Assembly: GCA_015060015.1 (NCBI GenBank) | Contig: SUZG01000003.1 | Coordinates: 62,001 to 126,000, forward strand | Reading direction: 5' to 3' | Source: Rikenellaceae bacterium | GTDB taxonomy: Bacteria > Bacteroidota > Bacteroidia > Bacteroidales > Rikenellaceae | DNA length: 64,000 nucleotides | Part shown: piece by piece, positions 54,970-62,757 of the stretch | How the letters are laid out: each line of letters starts with the position of its first letter | How positions within the stretch are numbered: position 1 is the stretch's first letter | The notes under the pieces: model-generated | The model's database searches: none | Told to the model about the DNA's origin: nothing | Seen by the model: only the letters and a program-made list of their open reading frames with translations | Translations under genes and position numbers: made by a program

Positions 54970-55800
54970 TTACTTCAACTTAATCTGTGTAGGCTCTGCC
55001 ACAATATCGCCACGCTTCATCAGCACACCTACGGCACGCTTGAAGACCTTCTTGCTCATCTGCGTCAGACGATGCACCTCTTCGGGTGAGGAGTTATCGC
55101 CTATGGGCAGCACGCCGCCATTCTGCTGCATCAATCGCACCAAAACATCGGCCGAGTCCGACACGCCACTATAACCGTCACGCTGCAACGTGATGTCGAT
55201 GCGGTTATCCTCCGTAATGCGACGCACATAGCCCTCCACTCTCTCGCCTATGGCTATCGGGCGGAAGAGCTGATTCTTGTAAATCATACCCCAATGGCGT
55301 GAGTTGATGATGACGCGATAGCCGATAGGACTCTCCGAGGCGACCAGCACATCGACCTTCTGACGCGGCTCTACGGTGATGATGTCGTTGTCTATAAAGG
55401 CTTTGAGCTTCTGCGTGGCTACGCAACGGCCCGTAATGTTGTCGATATACATCCACACCACAACCTTACGCCCGGCGATGACACCACCCTGCTGGTTGCG
55501 GTTGGGCAGGAACAAATCCTTACCCGCCAGACCCCAGTCGAGGAAGGCACCGTGAATACTCTTATCGACCACCTTCAACGCAGCAGCCTGACCCTCCATA
55601 ATGAGAGGCTGCTCGGTTGTGGCGACCAACCTATCCTCCGAGTCGTGATATACAAAGACATCTATCTCGTCGCCAACGGTATTTTCCAGCGACACATAGC
55701 GGTTGGGCAACAGCACCTCTGCCCCCTCCTCGTCTGCGAGATAGAGGCCAAAATCGGATATGCGATTGACTTTCAAGGTCTGACGTTTTCCTACTTTCAT
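54970..55800 (-). CDS. S1-like RNA-binding protein, CvfB family
   Basis: This 276-residue protein resembles CvfB/YitL-type proteins with several S1-like OB domains and a C-terminal winged helix. The opening KVNRISDFGLYLADEEGAEVLLPNR, then KVVDKSIHGAFLDWGLAGKDLFLPN, and the S1 repeat GERVEGYVRRITEDNRIDITLQ show this. The tail LMQQNGGVLPIGDNSSPEEVHRLTQMSKKVFKRAVGVLMKRG is the winged helix. The family binds RNA and affects virulence or translation in some bacteria; the role here is unknown. It is the first gene of the minus-strand unit down to uvrA. Confidence 0.88.
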   Translation of the reverse strand: MKVGKRQTLKVNRISDFGLYLADEEGAEVLLPNRYVSLENTVGDEIDVFVYHDSEDRLVATTEQPLIMEGQAAALKVVDKSIHGAFLDWGLAGKDLFLPNRNQQGGVIAGRKVVVWMYIDNITGRCVATQKLKAFIDNDIITVEPRQKVDVLVASESPIGYRVIINSRHWGMIYKNQLFRPIAIGERVEGYVRRITEDNRIDITLQRDGYSGVSDSADVLVRLMQQNGGVLPIGDNSSPEEVHRLTQMSKKVFKRAVGVLMKRGDIVAEPTQIKLK

Positions 55801-55821
55801 TATAATAATGTATTAGACTTG

Positions 55822-55829
55822 CAAAGATA
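55822..55829 (-). promoter_or_regulatory. -7 box for the CvfB-like/uvrA unit
   Basis: TATCTTTG is read on the minus strand 21 bp before the start codon at 55800. Confidence 0.55.
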
Positions 55830-55880
55830 AGCAAAAAAGCGGAAAACGACAAGAGGACAAGAGCAACTCTGCAAGCGAAG

Positions 55881-56085
55881 ACATAGTGAACAAGTTCCCT
55901 CTGCATATGGCTTACTCGCAATTTTAACCCTGCTACGCAGGTTTTTAATTGCTCCCGCTCGGCATAGTGAACAGGTTCCCTCTGTATATGCTTACTCGCA
56001 ATTTTAACCCTGCTATGCAGGCTTTTAATTGCTCCCGCTCGGCAGAGGGAACAAGTTCCCTCTGCTCTCGCTTACTCGCAATTTT
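55881..56085. repeat. 81-bp tandem repeat array, about 2.5 units, upstream of nusB
   Basis: Units begin near 55881, 55962 and 56042. Each has CATAGTGAACAAGTTCCCTC-like sequence, then CTTACTCGCAATTTTAACCC, a CCTGC-TACGCAGG hairpin and AATTGCTCCCGCTCG. The third unit is cut short, and its start forms the perfect 22-bp palindrome of CAGAGGGAAC/GTTCCCTCTG. There is no gene in the 350 bp between 55801 and 56150. Confidence 0.85.
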
Positions 56086-56096
56086 CATCTTTGCTC

Positions 56097-56127
56097 TTTG
56101 CTCTTTCATCTTTTTATCGTATCTTTG
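56097..56127 (+). promoter_or_regulatory. nusB promoter
   Basis: TTTG at 56097-56100 and TATCTTTG at 56120-56127 are 19 bp apart, 23 bp before the ATG. The -33 box lies in a TCTTTGCTCTTTG simple repeat. Confidence 0.7.
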
Positions 56128-56150
56128 CCGCCGTAAAAGTTCATTTGAAT

Positions 56151-57089
56151 ATGATTAGCAGAAGATTGCTCCGAATAAAGGCTATGAAAGCCTTGTATGC
56201 TCACATCAAATCTGAGTCAGATTCGTTGGCAGCATCAGAGAAGACTCTTGTCGCATCTATCGACAAGACCTACGACCTCTATTTTCAGATGTTGTCACTC
56301 ATCGTGGAGGTTGCACGCTATGCCGAGAGCCGTCAGGAGATGGCCAAGCAGAAGAAGCTACCCACCTTCGAGGACCTCAATCCCAACCGTAAATTTGTAG
56401 ATAACAGCGTCATAGCACTCATCGCCAACAGCGACTCGGTGAATGACTATGTGGCTGCCAAGAAGCTCTCGTGGTCACAATCACCGGAGCTTATAAAGAC
56501 CCTCTACTCGCAGTTGGAGCAGAGTGACTACTACCAGAAGTATATGCTCTCGGAGGAGCACTCTTTCCGTGAGGATTTGGCTCTGGTACACGACTTCTAC
56601 ACCCACGAGTTGGAGGAGTCAGAGCTTCTGGAGGAGGTATTGGACGAGCAGTCTATCCTCTGGAACGACGACCTCGGCTTCGCCCTTATTATGGTGGAAC
56701 GCACGCTGTCGAATATGCGTGCCTCACACGAGGAGGTCAAGGTTGTGGAGAAGTTCAAGAGTGAGGATGACCTTCTCTTTGCCAAGGAGCTGTTCACCAA
56801 GGCCGCACTCGGCTTTGAAGATAGCGTCGCACTCATCGAGAAATACACCAGCAACTGGGATGTTGAACGCATAGCCTTTATGGATAACATAATCCTTGCG
56901 TTGGCCATCACCGAGCTTACGGCGTTCAGCTCTATACCCGTGAAGGTTACGCTGGACGAGTATATCGAGATATCGAAGTTCTACTCTACCCCGGGTAGCA
57001 GCAACTTCATCAATGGTATCCTCGACCGCATCGTGGCAGCACTCAACGCCGAGGGTAAGATTAAGAAGAGTGGACGAGGCTTACTCTAA
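56151..57089 (+). CDS. nusB: transcription antitermination factor NusB, long Bacteroidetes form
   Basis: This 312-residue protein has the NusB fold at its C-terminus: WDVERIAFMDNIILALAITELTAFSSIPVKVTLDEYIEISKFYSTPGSSNFINGILDRI shows the conserved layout around residues 235-300 (VTLDEYIEISK, then FINGILD). The N-terminal half begins ISRRLLRIKAMKALYAH and is expanded relative to the 140-residue E. coli protein, which is usual for this phylum. NusB joins NusE to bind boxA RNA during rRNA transcription. The ATG at 56151 is taken because an upstream in-frame codon at 56091 lies in the simple repeat and promoter. Confidence 0.93.
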   Translation: MISRRLLRIKAMKALYAHIKSESDSLAASEKTLVASIDKTYDLYFQMLSLIVEVARYAESRQEMAKQKKLPTFEDLNPNRKFVDNSVIALIANSDSVNDYVAAKKLSWSQSPELIKTLYSQLEQSDYYQKYMLSEEHSFREDLALVHDFYTHELEESELLEEVLDEQSILWNDDLGFALIMVERTLSNMRASHEEVKVVEKFKSEDDLLFAKELFTKAALGFEDSVALIEKYTSNWDVERIAFMDNIILALAITELTAFSSIPVKVTLDEYIEISKFYSTPGSSNFINGILDRIVAALNAEGKIKKSGRGLL

Positions 57090-57514
57090 TGGCAAGGCTT
57101 TGGCTCTGGGCAACAACGCTTGCCGCCGTGATATTGTGTGGTTGTGGGGGTAACACTCCGCAGAAAACCACCCATATAGCCGACCGGGAGATAACCCTCA
57201 CCGAGGAGGCTTTCGAGGCGGGCATAAGCGACACATTACAGCTGGGCCGTATGCGTCAGGGCGAGATTATAGCCAAGACCATACGCCTGCACAATGGCAG
57301 TGAGAAGCCTGTGGTCATCATACGCGAGGCCACCTCGTGCGGTTGCACCACGGCACAATATCTGCGTCAGCCCATAGCACCCTCATCATCCTGCGACATC
57401 ACCATAGAGTTCGACTCGCAGGGTCAGCTGGGCTGGCAAATGAAACTTATGGAGTTTTATTTCGCCGAAAAGGCCACTCCGCTGAAAATATACATAGATG
57501 CGGAGGTCGAGTAG
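57089..57514 (+). CDS. DUF1573 lipoprotein
   Basis: This 141-residue protein has a short signal with a lipobox ending in LCGC (lipidated C19). The mature part is a DUF1573 domain with an Ig/ASPM-like strand pattern: DTLQLGRMRQGEIIAKTIRLHN, then VVIIREATSCGCTTAQY with the characteristic SCGCT motif, and a C-terminal strand IYIDAEV. Function is unknown. The ATG overlaps the nusB stop codon by one base (TAATG), so translation is coupled. It is exported and attached to the inner or outer membrane. Confidence 0.85.
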   Translation: MARLWLWATTLAAVILCGCGGNTPQKTTHIADREITLTEEAFEAGISDTLQLGRMRQGEIIAKTIRLHNGSEKPVVIIREATSCGCTTAQYLRQPIAPSSSCDITIEFDSQGQLGWQMKLMEFYFAEKATPLKIYIDAEVE

Positions 57515-57516
57515 GC

Positions 57517-57546
57517 TTGCATATTGGGGAATAATGCTTACCTTTG
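57517..57546 (+). promoter_or_regulatory. yajC promoter
   Basis: TTG at 57517-57519 and TACCTTTG at 57539-57546 are 19 bp apart. The leader to the yajC ATG is about 70 nt. Confidence 0.65.
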
Positions 57547-57617
57547 CCAACGGCTACGGCCTCAAAGGGGCGAGGTGGCACAGACAGGACAATTAATAAC
57601 TTAAAAGAATATTTACT

Positions 57618-57935
57618 ATGATGAATTTACTTCAAGCAGATGCAGCTGCTGCACAGCAGCCCGGTATGGGTGGTTTCTGGATTATGATGCTTTTGATGAT
57701 TGCCGTGATGTACTTCTTTATGTGGCGTCCCGAGTCAAAGCGTCGTAAGGAGATGGCAAAGTTCCGTGACGGATTGAAGAAGGGCGATAAGATTATCACC
57801 GCCGGTGGTATCTATGGCACCGTAAAGGAGGTTAAGCAGGGCGAGCCTACCATCCTTATTGAGGTGGACAGCAATGTTACCTTGCGTATCGACAAGAATA
57901 TGGTTGTTGCCGATAACTCACAGTTACAGAAATAG
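57618..57935 (+). CDS. yajC: preprotein translocase subunit YajC
   Basis: This 105-residue inner-membrane protein belongs to the Sec accessory complex with SecD and SecF. An N-terminal membrane helix (about residues 19-38, GMGGFWIMMLLMIAVMYFFM) is followed by the conserved RPESKRRKEMAKFRDGLKKGDKIITAGGIYGTV block. Two ATG codons open the frame; the first is used here. secDF are not adjacent. The gene has its own promoter and a strong terminator. Confidence 0.95.
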   Translation: MMNLLQADAAAAQQPGMGGFWIMMLLMIAVMYFFMWRPESKRRKEMAKFRDGLKKGDKIITAGGIYGTVKEVKQGEPTILIEVDSNVTLRIDKNMVVADNSQLQK

Positions 57936-57958
57936 TTATCCGCCCGCAAGAAAAGACA

Positions 57959-57996
57959 AAGAGGTCCGATGCCAATCAGGTATCGGACCTCTTGTT
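57959..57996 (+). terminator. terminator of yajC
   Basis: A 15-bp stem (AAGAGGTCCGATGCC with GGTATCGGACCTCTT, one G-T pair, 5-nt loop) is followed by GTTT. Confidence 0.88.
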
Positions 57997-58006
57997 TAAT
58001 CCAACT

Positions 58007-58036
58007 GACGCACGAAGCAAGTGCAGAGGCAAATTT
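58007..58036. repeat. 30-bp dispersed repeat, copy 1
   Basis: This 30-bp sequence, beginning GACGCACGAAGCAAGTGCAG, recurs as its reverse complement at 62758-62787. Both are next to AATTTTGAATTTTGAA-type sequence. Confidence 0.85.
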
Positions 58037-58145
58037 TGAATTTTGAACCGACGCTGCGGAGCGAGGGCAGAGGGTGCTTGCACACTTTGCCGAGCCGCGA
58101 GGAGGAAACGAGGGTTTACCCCTCGTAATTTTGAATTTTTGCCCC

Positions 58146-58616
58146 CTACTCTTCCAGTTCAAACTCGCGGAAGCCGAACTCGTCGCGGGCTCGCTGCTTG
58201 GGCGTAAGGAAATAGATACAATGCCCCTGCGAGCACAGCTCTCCCTCTGCATCGAAGAGCTCCACATCAATATCTATCACCTGGCGACGCTGCCTCGCAA
58301 CACGGGCACGAAGCGTGATATGTTCCTGGTCGATAACCACCTGTTTTTTATAACGCATCTCCAAGTGTGATGTAACGCCACTCGTCTGGAACTTGCGGAA
58401 TATCACCCAGCTGGCTATCTCATCCACCAGCACCGCCTGTATGCCGCCGTGCAGCGTGTTATGCCAGCTCTCGAAAGTTACGCGTGGATGCCAATGGCAC
58501 ACCACATCGTCACCATCCTCATAAAACTCCATCTTCAAGCCCGACTCGTTGTTCGGGTCACAGCCGTAGCAGTGATAGGCAGGCTCCCCCACCCACGGAT
58601 TCTTTATCTTCTTCAT
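58146..58616 (-). CDS. PaaI-type hotdog-fold thioesterase
   Basis: This 156-residue cytoplasmic protein is of the hotdog fold. The PaaI/YbgC-like opening CYGCDPNNESGLKMEF is followed by FESWHNTLHGGIQAVLVDEIASWVIF, which holds the HGGxxAxLxDE active-site motif of this group. SHLEMRYKKQV and a strand pair complete the domain. Such enzymes hydrolyse acyl-CoA thioesters, often aromatic or medium-chain; the substrate here is unknown. It lies 3 bp after a TSCPD protein gene. Confidence 0.85.
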   Translation of the reverse strand: MKKIKNPWVGEPAYHCYGCDPNNESGLKMEFYEDGDDVVCHWHPRVTFESWHNTLHGGIQAVLVDEIASWVIFRKFQTSGVTSHLEMRYKKQVVIDQEHITLRARVARQRRQVIDIDVELFDAEGELCSQGHCIYFLTPKQRARDEFGFREFELEE

Positions 58617-58619
58617 AGC

Positions 58620-58874
58620 CTACTGTTCCATTATCTTACGCAGAGCCTTTGCCAGCTGGTCGGGACACGAAGTACCCTTGCGACCGCAATTGATACCTTC
58701 GAGGCGAGATATGACCTCCTCGGCACGCATACCCGCAGCCAATGCCGCCACGCCCTGCGTATTACCCTGACAGCCACCTATAAACTCCACCTTGCTGACC
58801 ACATTCGCATCGGTCAGCTCCACAACTATCGCTTGCGAGCATACGCCACAAGTCGGAAAGACCATCTTCTTCAT
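58620..58874 (-). CDS. TSCPD domain protein
   Basis: This 84-residue protein belongs to the short TSCPD family (TIGR03905-like). It has PTCGVCSQAIVVEL, IGGCQGNTQGVAALAAGMRAEEVISRL, and GINCGRKGTSCPDQLAKAL, with the C-x2-C pair and the TSCPD motif that names the domain. The cysteines suggest a metal or redox role, as in the C-terminal domain of some ribonucleotide reductases. The ATG at 58874 is taken; an upstream ATG at 58913 would overlap the probable promoter TACCTTTG (minus strand, 58918-58911). Confidence 0.85.
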   Translation of the reverse strand: MKKMVFPTCGVCSQAIVVELTDANVVSKVEFIGGCQGNTQGVAALAAGMRAEEVISRLEGINCGRKGTSCPDQLAKALRKIMEQ

Positions 58875-59012
58875 CCTAAAATCAATATCAAAACAGTGAC
58901 AATTTTCACACAAAGGTAAGAAATTTGCATTAAAAGTGCTCTTTATCGCTGTAAGTTGGTCATAATCTAACTACAATTTTGTACATTTGTAGAAAATTTA
59001 ACCCCACAGACA

Positions 59013-60260
59013 ATGTACGACCTGATAGTTATAGGAGCAGGAGCAGCGGGACTTATGGCAGCCGCAACAGCAGCACGAGCAGGAAAGCAGGTGTTGCTAA
59101 TGGAGAAAATGGAGAAGGCAGGACGCAAAATCCGCATCTCGGGCAAGGGCCGTTGCAACCTCACAAACGCACGCCCCGCCGAGGAGTTCAAGGAGGCGAT
59201 ACGCACCAATGCCGACTTCTTTGATGTGGCTTTTGCCGAGTTCAACAACAAAGCTACGATACGCTTTTTTGAACGTTTGGGTGTGAAGCTCGACATTGAA
59301 CGAGGTCAGCGTGTATTCCCCCACAGCGGCAAGGCGTGGGACATAGCCAATGCGTTGGAGGACTACTGCAAGGACAATGGCGTGGAGTTTATGTTCAACA
59401 CCCGCGTCTGCGAGATTCTCACCCTCGGGGGTAAGGTCTATGGCGTGGAGTATATCAACAAGCGAGGCTTCAAACGCAAGGAGGAGGCTGCTAATGTCAT
59501 CATCGCTACGGGCGGCGTAAGCTACCCGGGCACAGGCTCTACGGGCGACGGTTACATCTTTGCCGACCAGGTGGGCCACACCGTCGAGGCGGTACGCCCC
59601 TCACTCACCCCACTACGCACCTCGCATCCGCAGGCGAAGTTCCTCAATGGTCTGCTGCTGAAAAACATCAATGCCAAGCTATACATCGACGACGAGCTGC
59701 GTCAGGAGGAGTTCGGCGAGATAAGCTTCTCGGACCGAGGCATAGAGGGTGCTGTGGCATTGCGTGTGAGCCGTGATGCGGTGGATGCCCTTATCGACGA
59801 GAAACGCGTGAAGCTGGTTATCGATTGCAAGCCCGCCCTCACCGAAGAGATACTCACCGAACGCATCAAGCGAGAGATTGCCGAGATGCAACCCGACGAG
59901 TTCTTCTCGGAGTTGTTGCGTAAGTTGGTGCCGAAGCATTTGGTTATACCCATTGCTCACGAGCTGGACGTACACTCAAAGAACTACATACGCAAAGTCA
60001 CCGACGCGGAGATTACCCGTCTGGTAAAGGTTTTGAAAGGCTTTGTATTCCCCATCACCGACTATGCACCCTTTGAGTATGCTGTGGTGACGGCTGGTGG
60101 CGTACGCTGCGACGAGGTGAACAAATACACTATGGAGTCGCTGAAAGTCAAGGGACTCTACTTCGCCGGCGAGGTACTCGACATCGACGCCAACACGGGT
60201 GGCTACAACTTGCAGATAGCCTTCTCGACGGGTCGTTTGGCAGGTCAGTTAAAGAAGTAG
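59013..60260 (+). CDS. NAD(P)/FAD-dependent oxidoreductase, HI0933/BaiN type
   Basis: This 415-residue flavoprotein opens with the dinucleotide motif VIGAGAAGLMAAATAARAG, then KMEKAGRKIRISGKGRCNLTN. GGVSYPGTGSTGDGY and the C-terminal VTAGGVRCDEVN...GLYFAGEVLDIDANTGGYNLQIAFSTG block are typical of the HI0933 family, which also includes the BaiN bile-acid flavoprotein. The substrate of most members is unknown. A TACATTTG -7 box lies at 58982-58989. It is followed by a small unknown gene and a corrinoid adenosyltransferase. Confidence 0.9.
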   Translation: MYDLIVIGAGAAGLMAAATAARAGKQVLLMEKMEKAGRKIRISGKGRCNLTNARPAEEFKEAIRTNADFFDVAFAEFNNKATIRFFERLGVKLDIERGQRVFPHSGKAWDIANALEDYCKDNGVEFMFNTRVCEILTLGGKVYGVEYINKRGFKRKEEAANVIIATGGVSYPGTGSTGDGYIFADQVGHTVEAVRPSLTPLRTSHPQAKFLNGLLLKNINAKLYIDDELRQEEFGEISFSDRGIEGAVALRVSRDAVDALIDEKRVKLVIDCKPALTEEILTERIKREIAEMQPDEFFSELLRKLVPKHLVIPIAHELDVHSKNYIRKVTDAEITRLVKVLKGFVFPITDYAPFEYAVVTAGGVRCDEVNKYTMESLKVKGLYFAGEVLDIDANTGGYNLQIAFSTGRLAGQLKK

Positions 60261-60294
60261 CACAAATAACGCAAGAAACAACACACAGGGCGAG

Positions 60295-60819
60295 ATGAAA
60301 ATCACGGGACGCAACATAAAACGACGCTTGTATGGTTTGAGGAATATTCCCTCAAATATCAAGCGTGCACGTTACTGGCGTGGTCACGGCGTTCACTCGC
60401 CATTTGTATATAACATTGTAAGGCAGGTCTTTATGTGCCGCGAGTTAAAGTCCGACGACAGGTCATTATACGAGGCTCTATCTTCGCTTGGCATACCCCG
60501 CCGCCGCTGCATACAGTTACAAAACCTGCTGCACCACTGCAACTACACCACATTTGAAATAGACCCCAAAAGAGAGGATTTCAGCGGTGTAGATATGGTC
60601 ATAACCACCATAGAGATTGAGCCTGACAAACTCGCTATAATGGCCGAAAAAGCAACGCAGAGTGGCTCTACACTCTGCATTATGGCACCCACCTACGATG
60701 CCCCACGACACAAGGCGTGCGAGGCTTTGGTGGCACAACATCGCTGCACCAGCATCGACAACAGAGGCTACCTTCTACTCTTCAACAACTACTTACCTAA
60801 ACAAATATTCAAACTATGA
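60295..60819 (+). CDS. shortened methyltransferase-like protein, probably without catalysis
   Basis: This 174-residue protein has the N-terminal signature RARYWRGHGVHSPFVYNIVRQVF, which I know from a Bacteroidetes family of class I methyltransferase-like proteins of about 240 residues, and an end, LLLFNNYLPKQIFKL, in the style of the same family. The glycine-rich SAM-binding motif expected between them is absent, and about 60 residues are missing. The frame is intact, so the gene may encode a functional but non-catalytic protein. It overlaps the next gene by 4 bp. Confidence 0.6.
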   Translation: MKITGRNIKRRLYGLRNIPSNIKRARYWRGHGVHSPFVYNIVRQVFMCRELKSDDRSLYEALSSLGIPRRRCIQLQNLLHHCNYTTFEIDPKREDFSGVDMVITTIEIEPDKLAIMAEKATQSGSTLCIMAPTYDAPRHKACEALVAQHRCTSIDNRGYLLLFNNYLPKQIFKL

Positions 60820-61367
60820 AAGTATATACCAAGCAGGGCGACAAAGGCCTGACTTCACTCATCGGTGGAGAGAGAGTATTCAAGACAGATGTACGCGTCG
60901 AGGCGTATGGCACAGTGGACGAGCTGGTGGCATTCATAGCCTTGCTGGCCGACAAACTCGCCGATGATGACCGCTTCGATGAGCATACCTCGATGCTGCG
61001 TAAGGTGGAGTCGCACCTGATGACCGTAGAGGCACTGCTGGCCGTAGGCCGTGACGGCGAGGATAAGGTTGCACCCCTCGGCATTGAGCCAACCACCACT
61101 TTGGAGCAGGCTATTGACGCTATGCAGGCAAAGCTGCCAGCCATTACAAAGTTCACCATTCCGGGTGGCGACGAGAGAATATCTATGTGCCACGTCTGCC
61201 GCACCGTATGCCGCCGTGCCGAACGTATGGCCCTTGTGGTATCGCAGCAGCACGACCTCTCGGACGATGTTCTGGCATACCTCAACCGCCTGTCGGACTA
61301 TCTCTATCTACTTGGACGTACGGTAACAATGATTACCCACACCGAGGAGATTTTGTGGATACCGTAG
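60816..61367 (+). CDS. cob(I)yrinic acid a,c-diamide adenosyltransferase, PduO type
   Basis: This 183-residue cytoplasmic enzyme transfers the adenosyl group of ATP to cob(I)alamin. The PduO-type marks are KVYTKQGDKGLTSLIGGERV at the N-terminus (ATP-binding loop), VEAYGTVDELVAFIALL, and CHVCRTVCRRAERM with the conserved Arg residues near the C-terminus. Length is normal. It overlaps the upstream gene by 4 bp (ATGA), so their translation is coupled. No other cobalamin gene is nearby, and no B12 riboswitch was seen. Confidence 0.93.
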   Translation: MKVYTKQGDKGLTSLIGGERVFKTDVRVEAYGTVDELVAFIALLADKLADDDRFDEHTSMLRKVESHLMTVEALLAVGRDGEDKVAPLGIEPTTTLEQAIDAMQAKLPAITKFTIPGGDERISMCHVCRTVCRRAERMALVVSQQHDLSDDVLAYLNRLSDYLYLLGRTVTMITHTEEILWIP

Positions 61368-61481
61368 AGAGCTGATATCTGATTATATATAGAATATCAA
61401 AAAGTATTTGTCACATTTACACTTTTTTACATTCAGCACAATTGTTGTCATATACAAGCAGAATAATTTTGAATGCTGAAT

Positions 61482-61512
61482 TTTGAATTTTGAATTACAA
61501 CATATATCTTTG
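61482..61512 (+). promoter_or_regulatory. promoter of the DUF2795 gene
   Basis: TTTG at 61482-61485 and TATCTTTG at 61505-61512 are 19 bp apart. The -33 box comes from an AATTTTGAATTTTGAATT repeat. Confidence 0.65.
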
Positions 61513-61550
61513 CGGCCAATTATAGGAAATAACTTAAAAACTATATAATT

Positions 61551-61772
61551 ATGTATTGGACATTAGAGTTGGCATCGAAGCTTGAAGATGCACCATGGCC
61601 AGCAACAAAAGAGGAGCTTATCGACTACGCCATTCGTTCAGGCTCGCCTTTGGAGGTCTTGGAAAACTTACAGGAGATTGAGGACGAGGGCGACATCTAC
61701 GAGTCAATCGAGGACATCTGGCCCGACTACCCCTCAAAGGATGACTTCTTCTTTAACGAGGAGGAGTATTAA
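61551..61772 (+). CDS. DUF2795 family small acidic protein
   Basis: This 73-residue acidic cytoplasmic protein has a DUF2795 domain: WTLELASKLEDAPWPATKEELIDYAIRSG, then SPLEVLENLQEIEDEGDIYESIEDIWPDYP. The end is FFFNEEEY. The family is small and widely found in Bacteroidetes; its function is not known. A good -33/-7 promoter precedes it and a strong terminator follows, so it is a single-gene unit. Confidence 0.85.
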   Translation: MYWTLELASKLEDAPWPATKEELIDYAIRSGSPLEVLENLQEIEDEGDIYESIEDIWPDYPSKDDFFFNEEEY

Positions 61773-61782
61773 GAGAACTACG

Positions 61783-61816
61783 GACTACTGCGTTTGTGCG
61801 GTAGTCTTTTTTTTTA
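61783..61816 (+). terminator. terminator of the DUF2795 gene
   Basis: A 9-bp stem GACTACTGC/GCGGTAGTC is followed by ten T. Confidence 0.92.
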
Positions 61817-61851
61817 CACATTGACCAATCTATTTACTAATAAGTACAATT

Positions 61852-62403
61852 ATGAAAAAGTTAGAAAAACCCGCTATTTTAGTTGTTGATATGCTCAACG
61901 ACTTTGTAACCGGTGCATTGACTTGCGACCGAGGTAAAGCTATCGTTCCCGCTACTGCCGAACTGCTGGATGCGGCTCGTGCTGCGGGTGTTCCCGTAAT
62001 CTTCTGCAACGATGCCCACCGTGCCGGTATCGACCGCGAGTGTGAGCTCTGGGGCGACCACGCCATCGTAGGCACCGAGGGTGCAGAGGTTATTCCCGAG
62101 TTGAAACTCTCGGACAAGGACTACGTTGTTCCCAAGCGTCGTTACAGTGGTTTCTTCCAGACCGACCTTGACATCCTGCTCAAAGAGCTGGGCGTAAAGA
62201 CTGTCGTAATGACAGGCTTGCATACCCATATGTGCGTGCGTCACACATCGGCTGATGCCTACTGCTTGGGTTACGATGTTGTAGTGGCAAAGCAGGCTAC
62301 CGACTCATTCACCGAGGAGGACTATGTAAGCGGCCTGGCCTACTTGAAGACCTGCTACGGAGCCGACGCCTACACCAACGAGGAGTTGGTAAAGATGTTC
62401 TAA
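61852..62403 (+). CDS. cysteine hydrolase, isochorismatase/nicotinamidase family
   Basis: This 183-residue cytoplasmic enzyme has the Asp-Lys-Cys triad of the family. D13 is in VVDMLNDF, K95 in VVPKRRYSGF, and C128 in LHTHMCVRHTSADA. The fold is a Rossmann-like hydrolase. Nicotinamidase is one possible activity, and would fit with nadE elsewhere in the window, but the metal-binding His/Asp pattern of true nicotinamidases is not clear here, so the substrate is left open. It ends at a strong terminator. Confidence 0.88.
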   Translation: MKKLEKPAILVVDMLNDFVTGALTCDRGKAIVPATAELLDAARAAGVPVIFCNDAHRAGIDRECELWGDHAIVGTEGAEVIPELKLSDKDYVVPKRRYSGFFQTDLDILLKELGVKTVVMTGLHTHMCVRHTSADAYCLGYDVVVAKQATDSFTEEDYVSGLAYLKTCYGADAYTNEELVKMF

Positions 62404-62422
62404 CCACTCCCTAATACAACAA

Positions 62423-62457
62423 AAAAAGAGCAAAGATTTAGGTCTTTGCTCTTTTTC
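62423..62457 (+). terminator. terminator of the cysteine hydrolase gene
   Basis: AAAAAGAGCAAAGA pairs perfectly with TCTTTGCTCTTTTT over a 6-nt loop, with a T-rich tail. Confidence 0.92.
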
Positions 62458-62553
62458 TTATCTTTTATCTTTAATCCCGCTTTGCGGTCTTTTAGCTCTC
62501 CGCAACAACATAGTCTGCAAGCAGCCTCTCTCTACGGCTTAATCGTAATTTTG

Positions 62554-62699
62554 AACGGATTTATCCATTTTAGGCTTGTTGCTAAAAAAAGATTCTCACG
62601 CATTTGTTTTTCGTCACTCTGAGGGAGGCTTGCCGACCGTGAGAGTCTAAAAACAAATGCTCAGAATAACGTTACAAGCCTAAAAGATATAATTCCGTT
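62554..62699. repeat. 146-bp inverted-repeat element, MITE-like
   Basis: The ends form a long imperfect inverted repeat. AACGGATTTATCCATTTTAG and GGCTTGT pair with ACAAGCC and TAAAAGATATAATTCCGTT. The interior has a second pair, GCATTTGTTTTT with AAAACAAATGC. No gene lies in the 417 bp from 62404 to 62820. No target-site duplication was certain. Confidence 0.7.
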
Positions 62700-62757
62700 G
62701 AATTTTAACCCGACACAAGGTCGGCTTTTCCTCCTTCTTGCAAGGCATAGTGCAAAT

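Noticed and set aside
55881..56085. Possible CRISPR array
   Set aside because: Whole 81-bp units repeat, with no constant-repeat/variable-spacer pattern, and no cas gene is near.
61368..61550. Possible small gene between the adenosyltransferase and DUF2795 genes
   Set aside because: The 183 bp are AT-rich, with stop codons in all frames that I checked, and contain the promoter and a simple repeat only.
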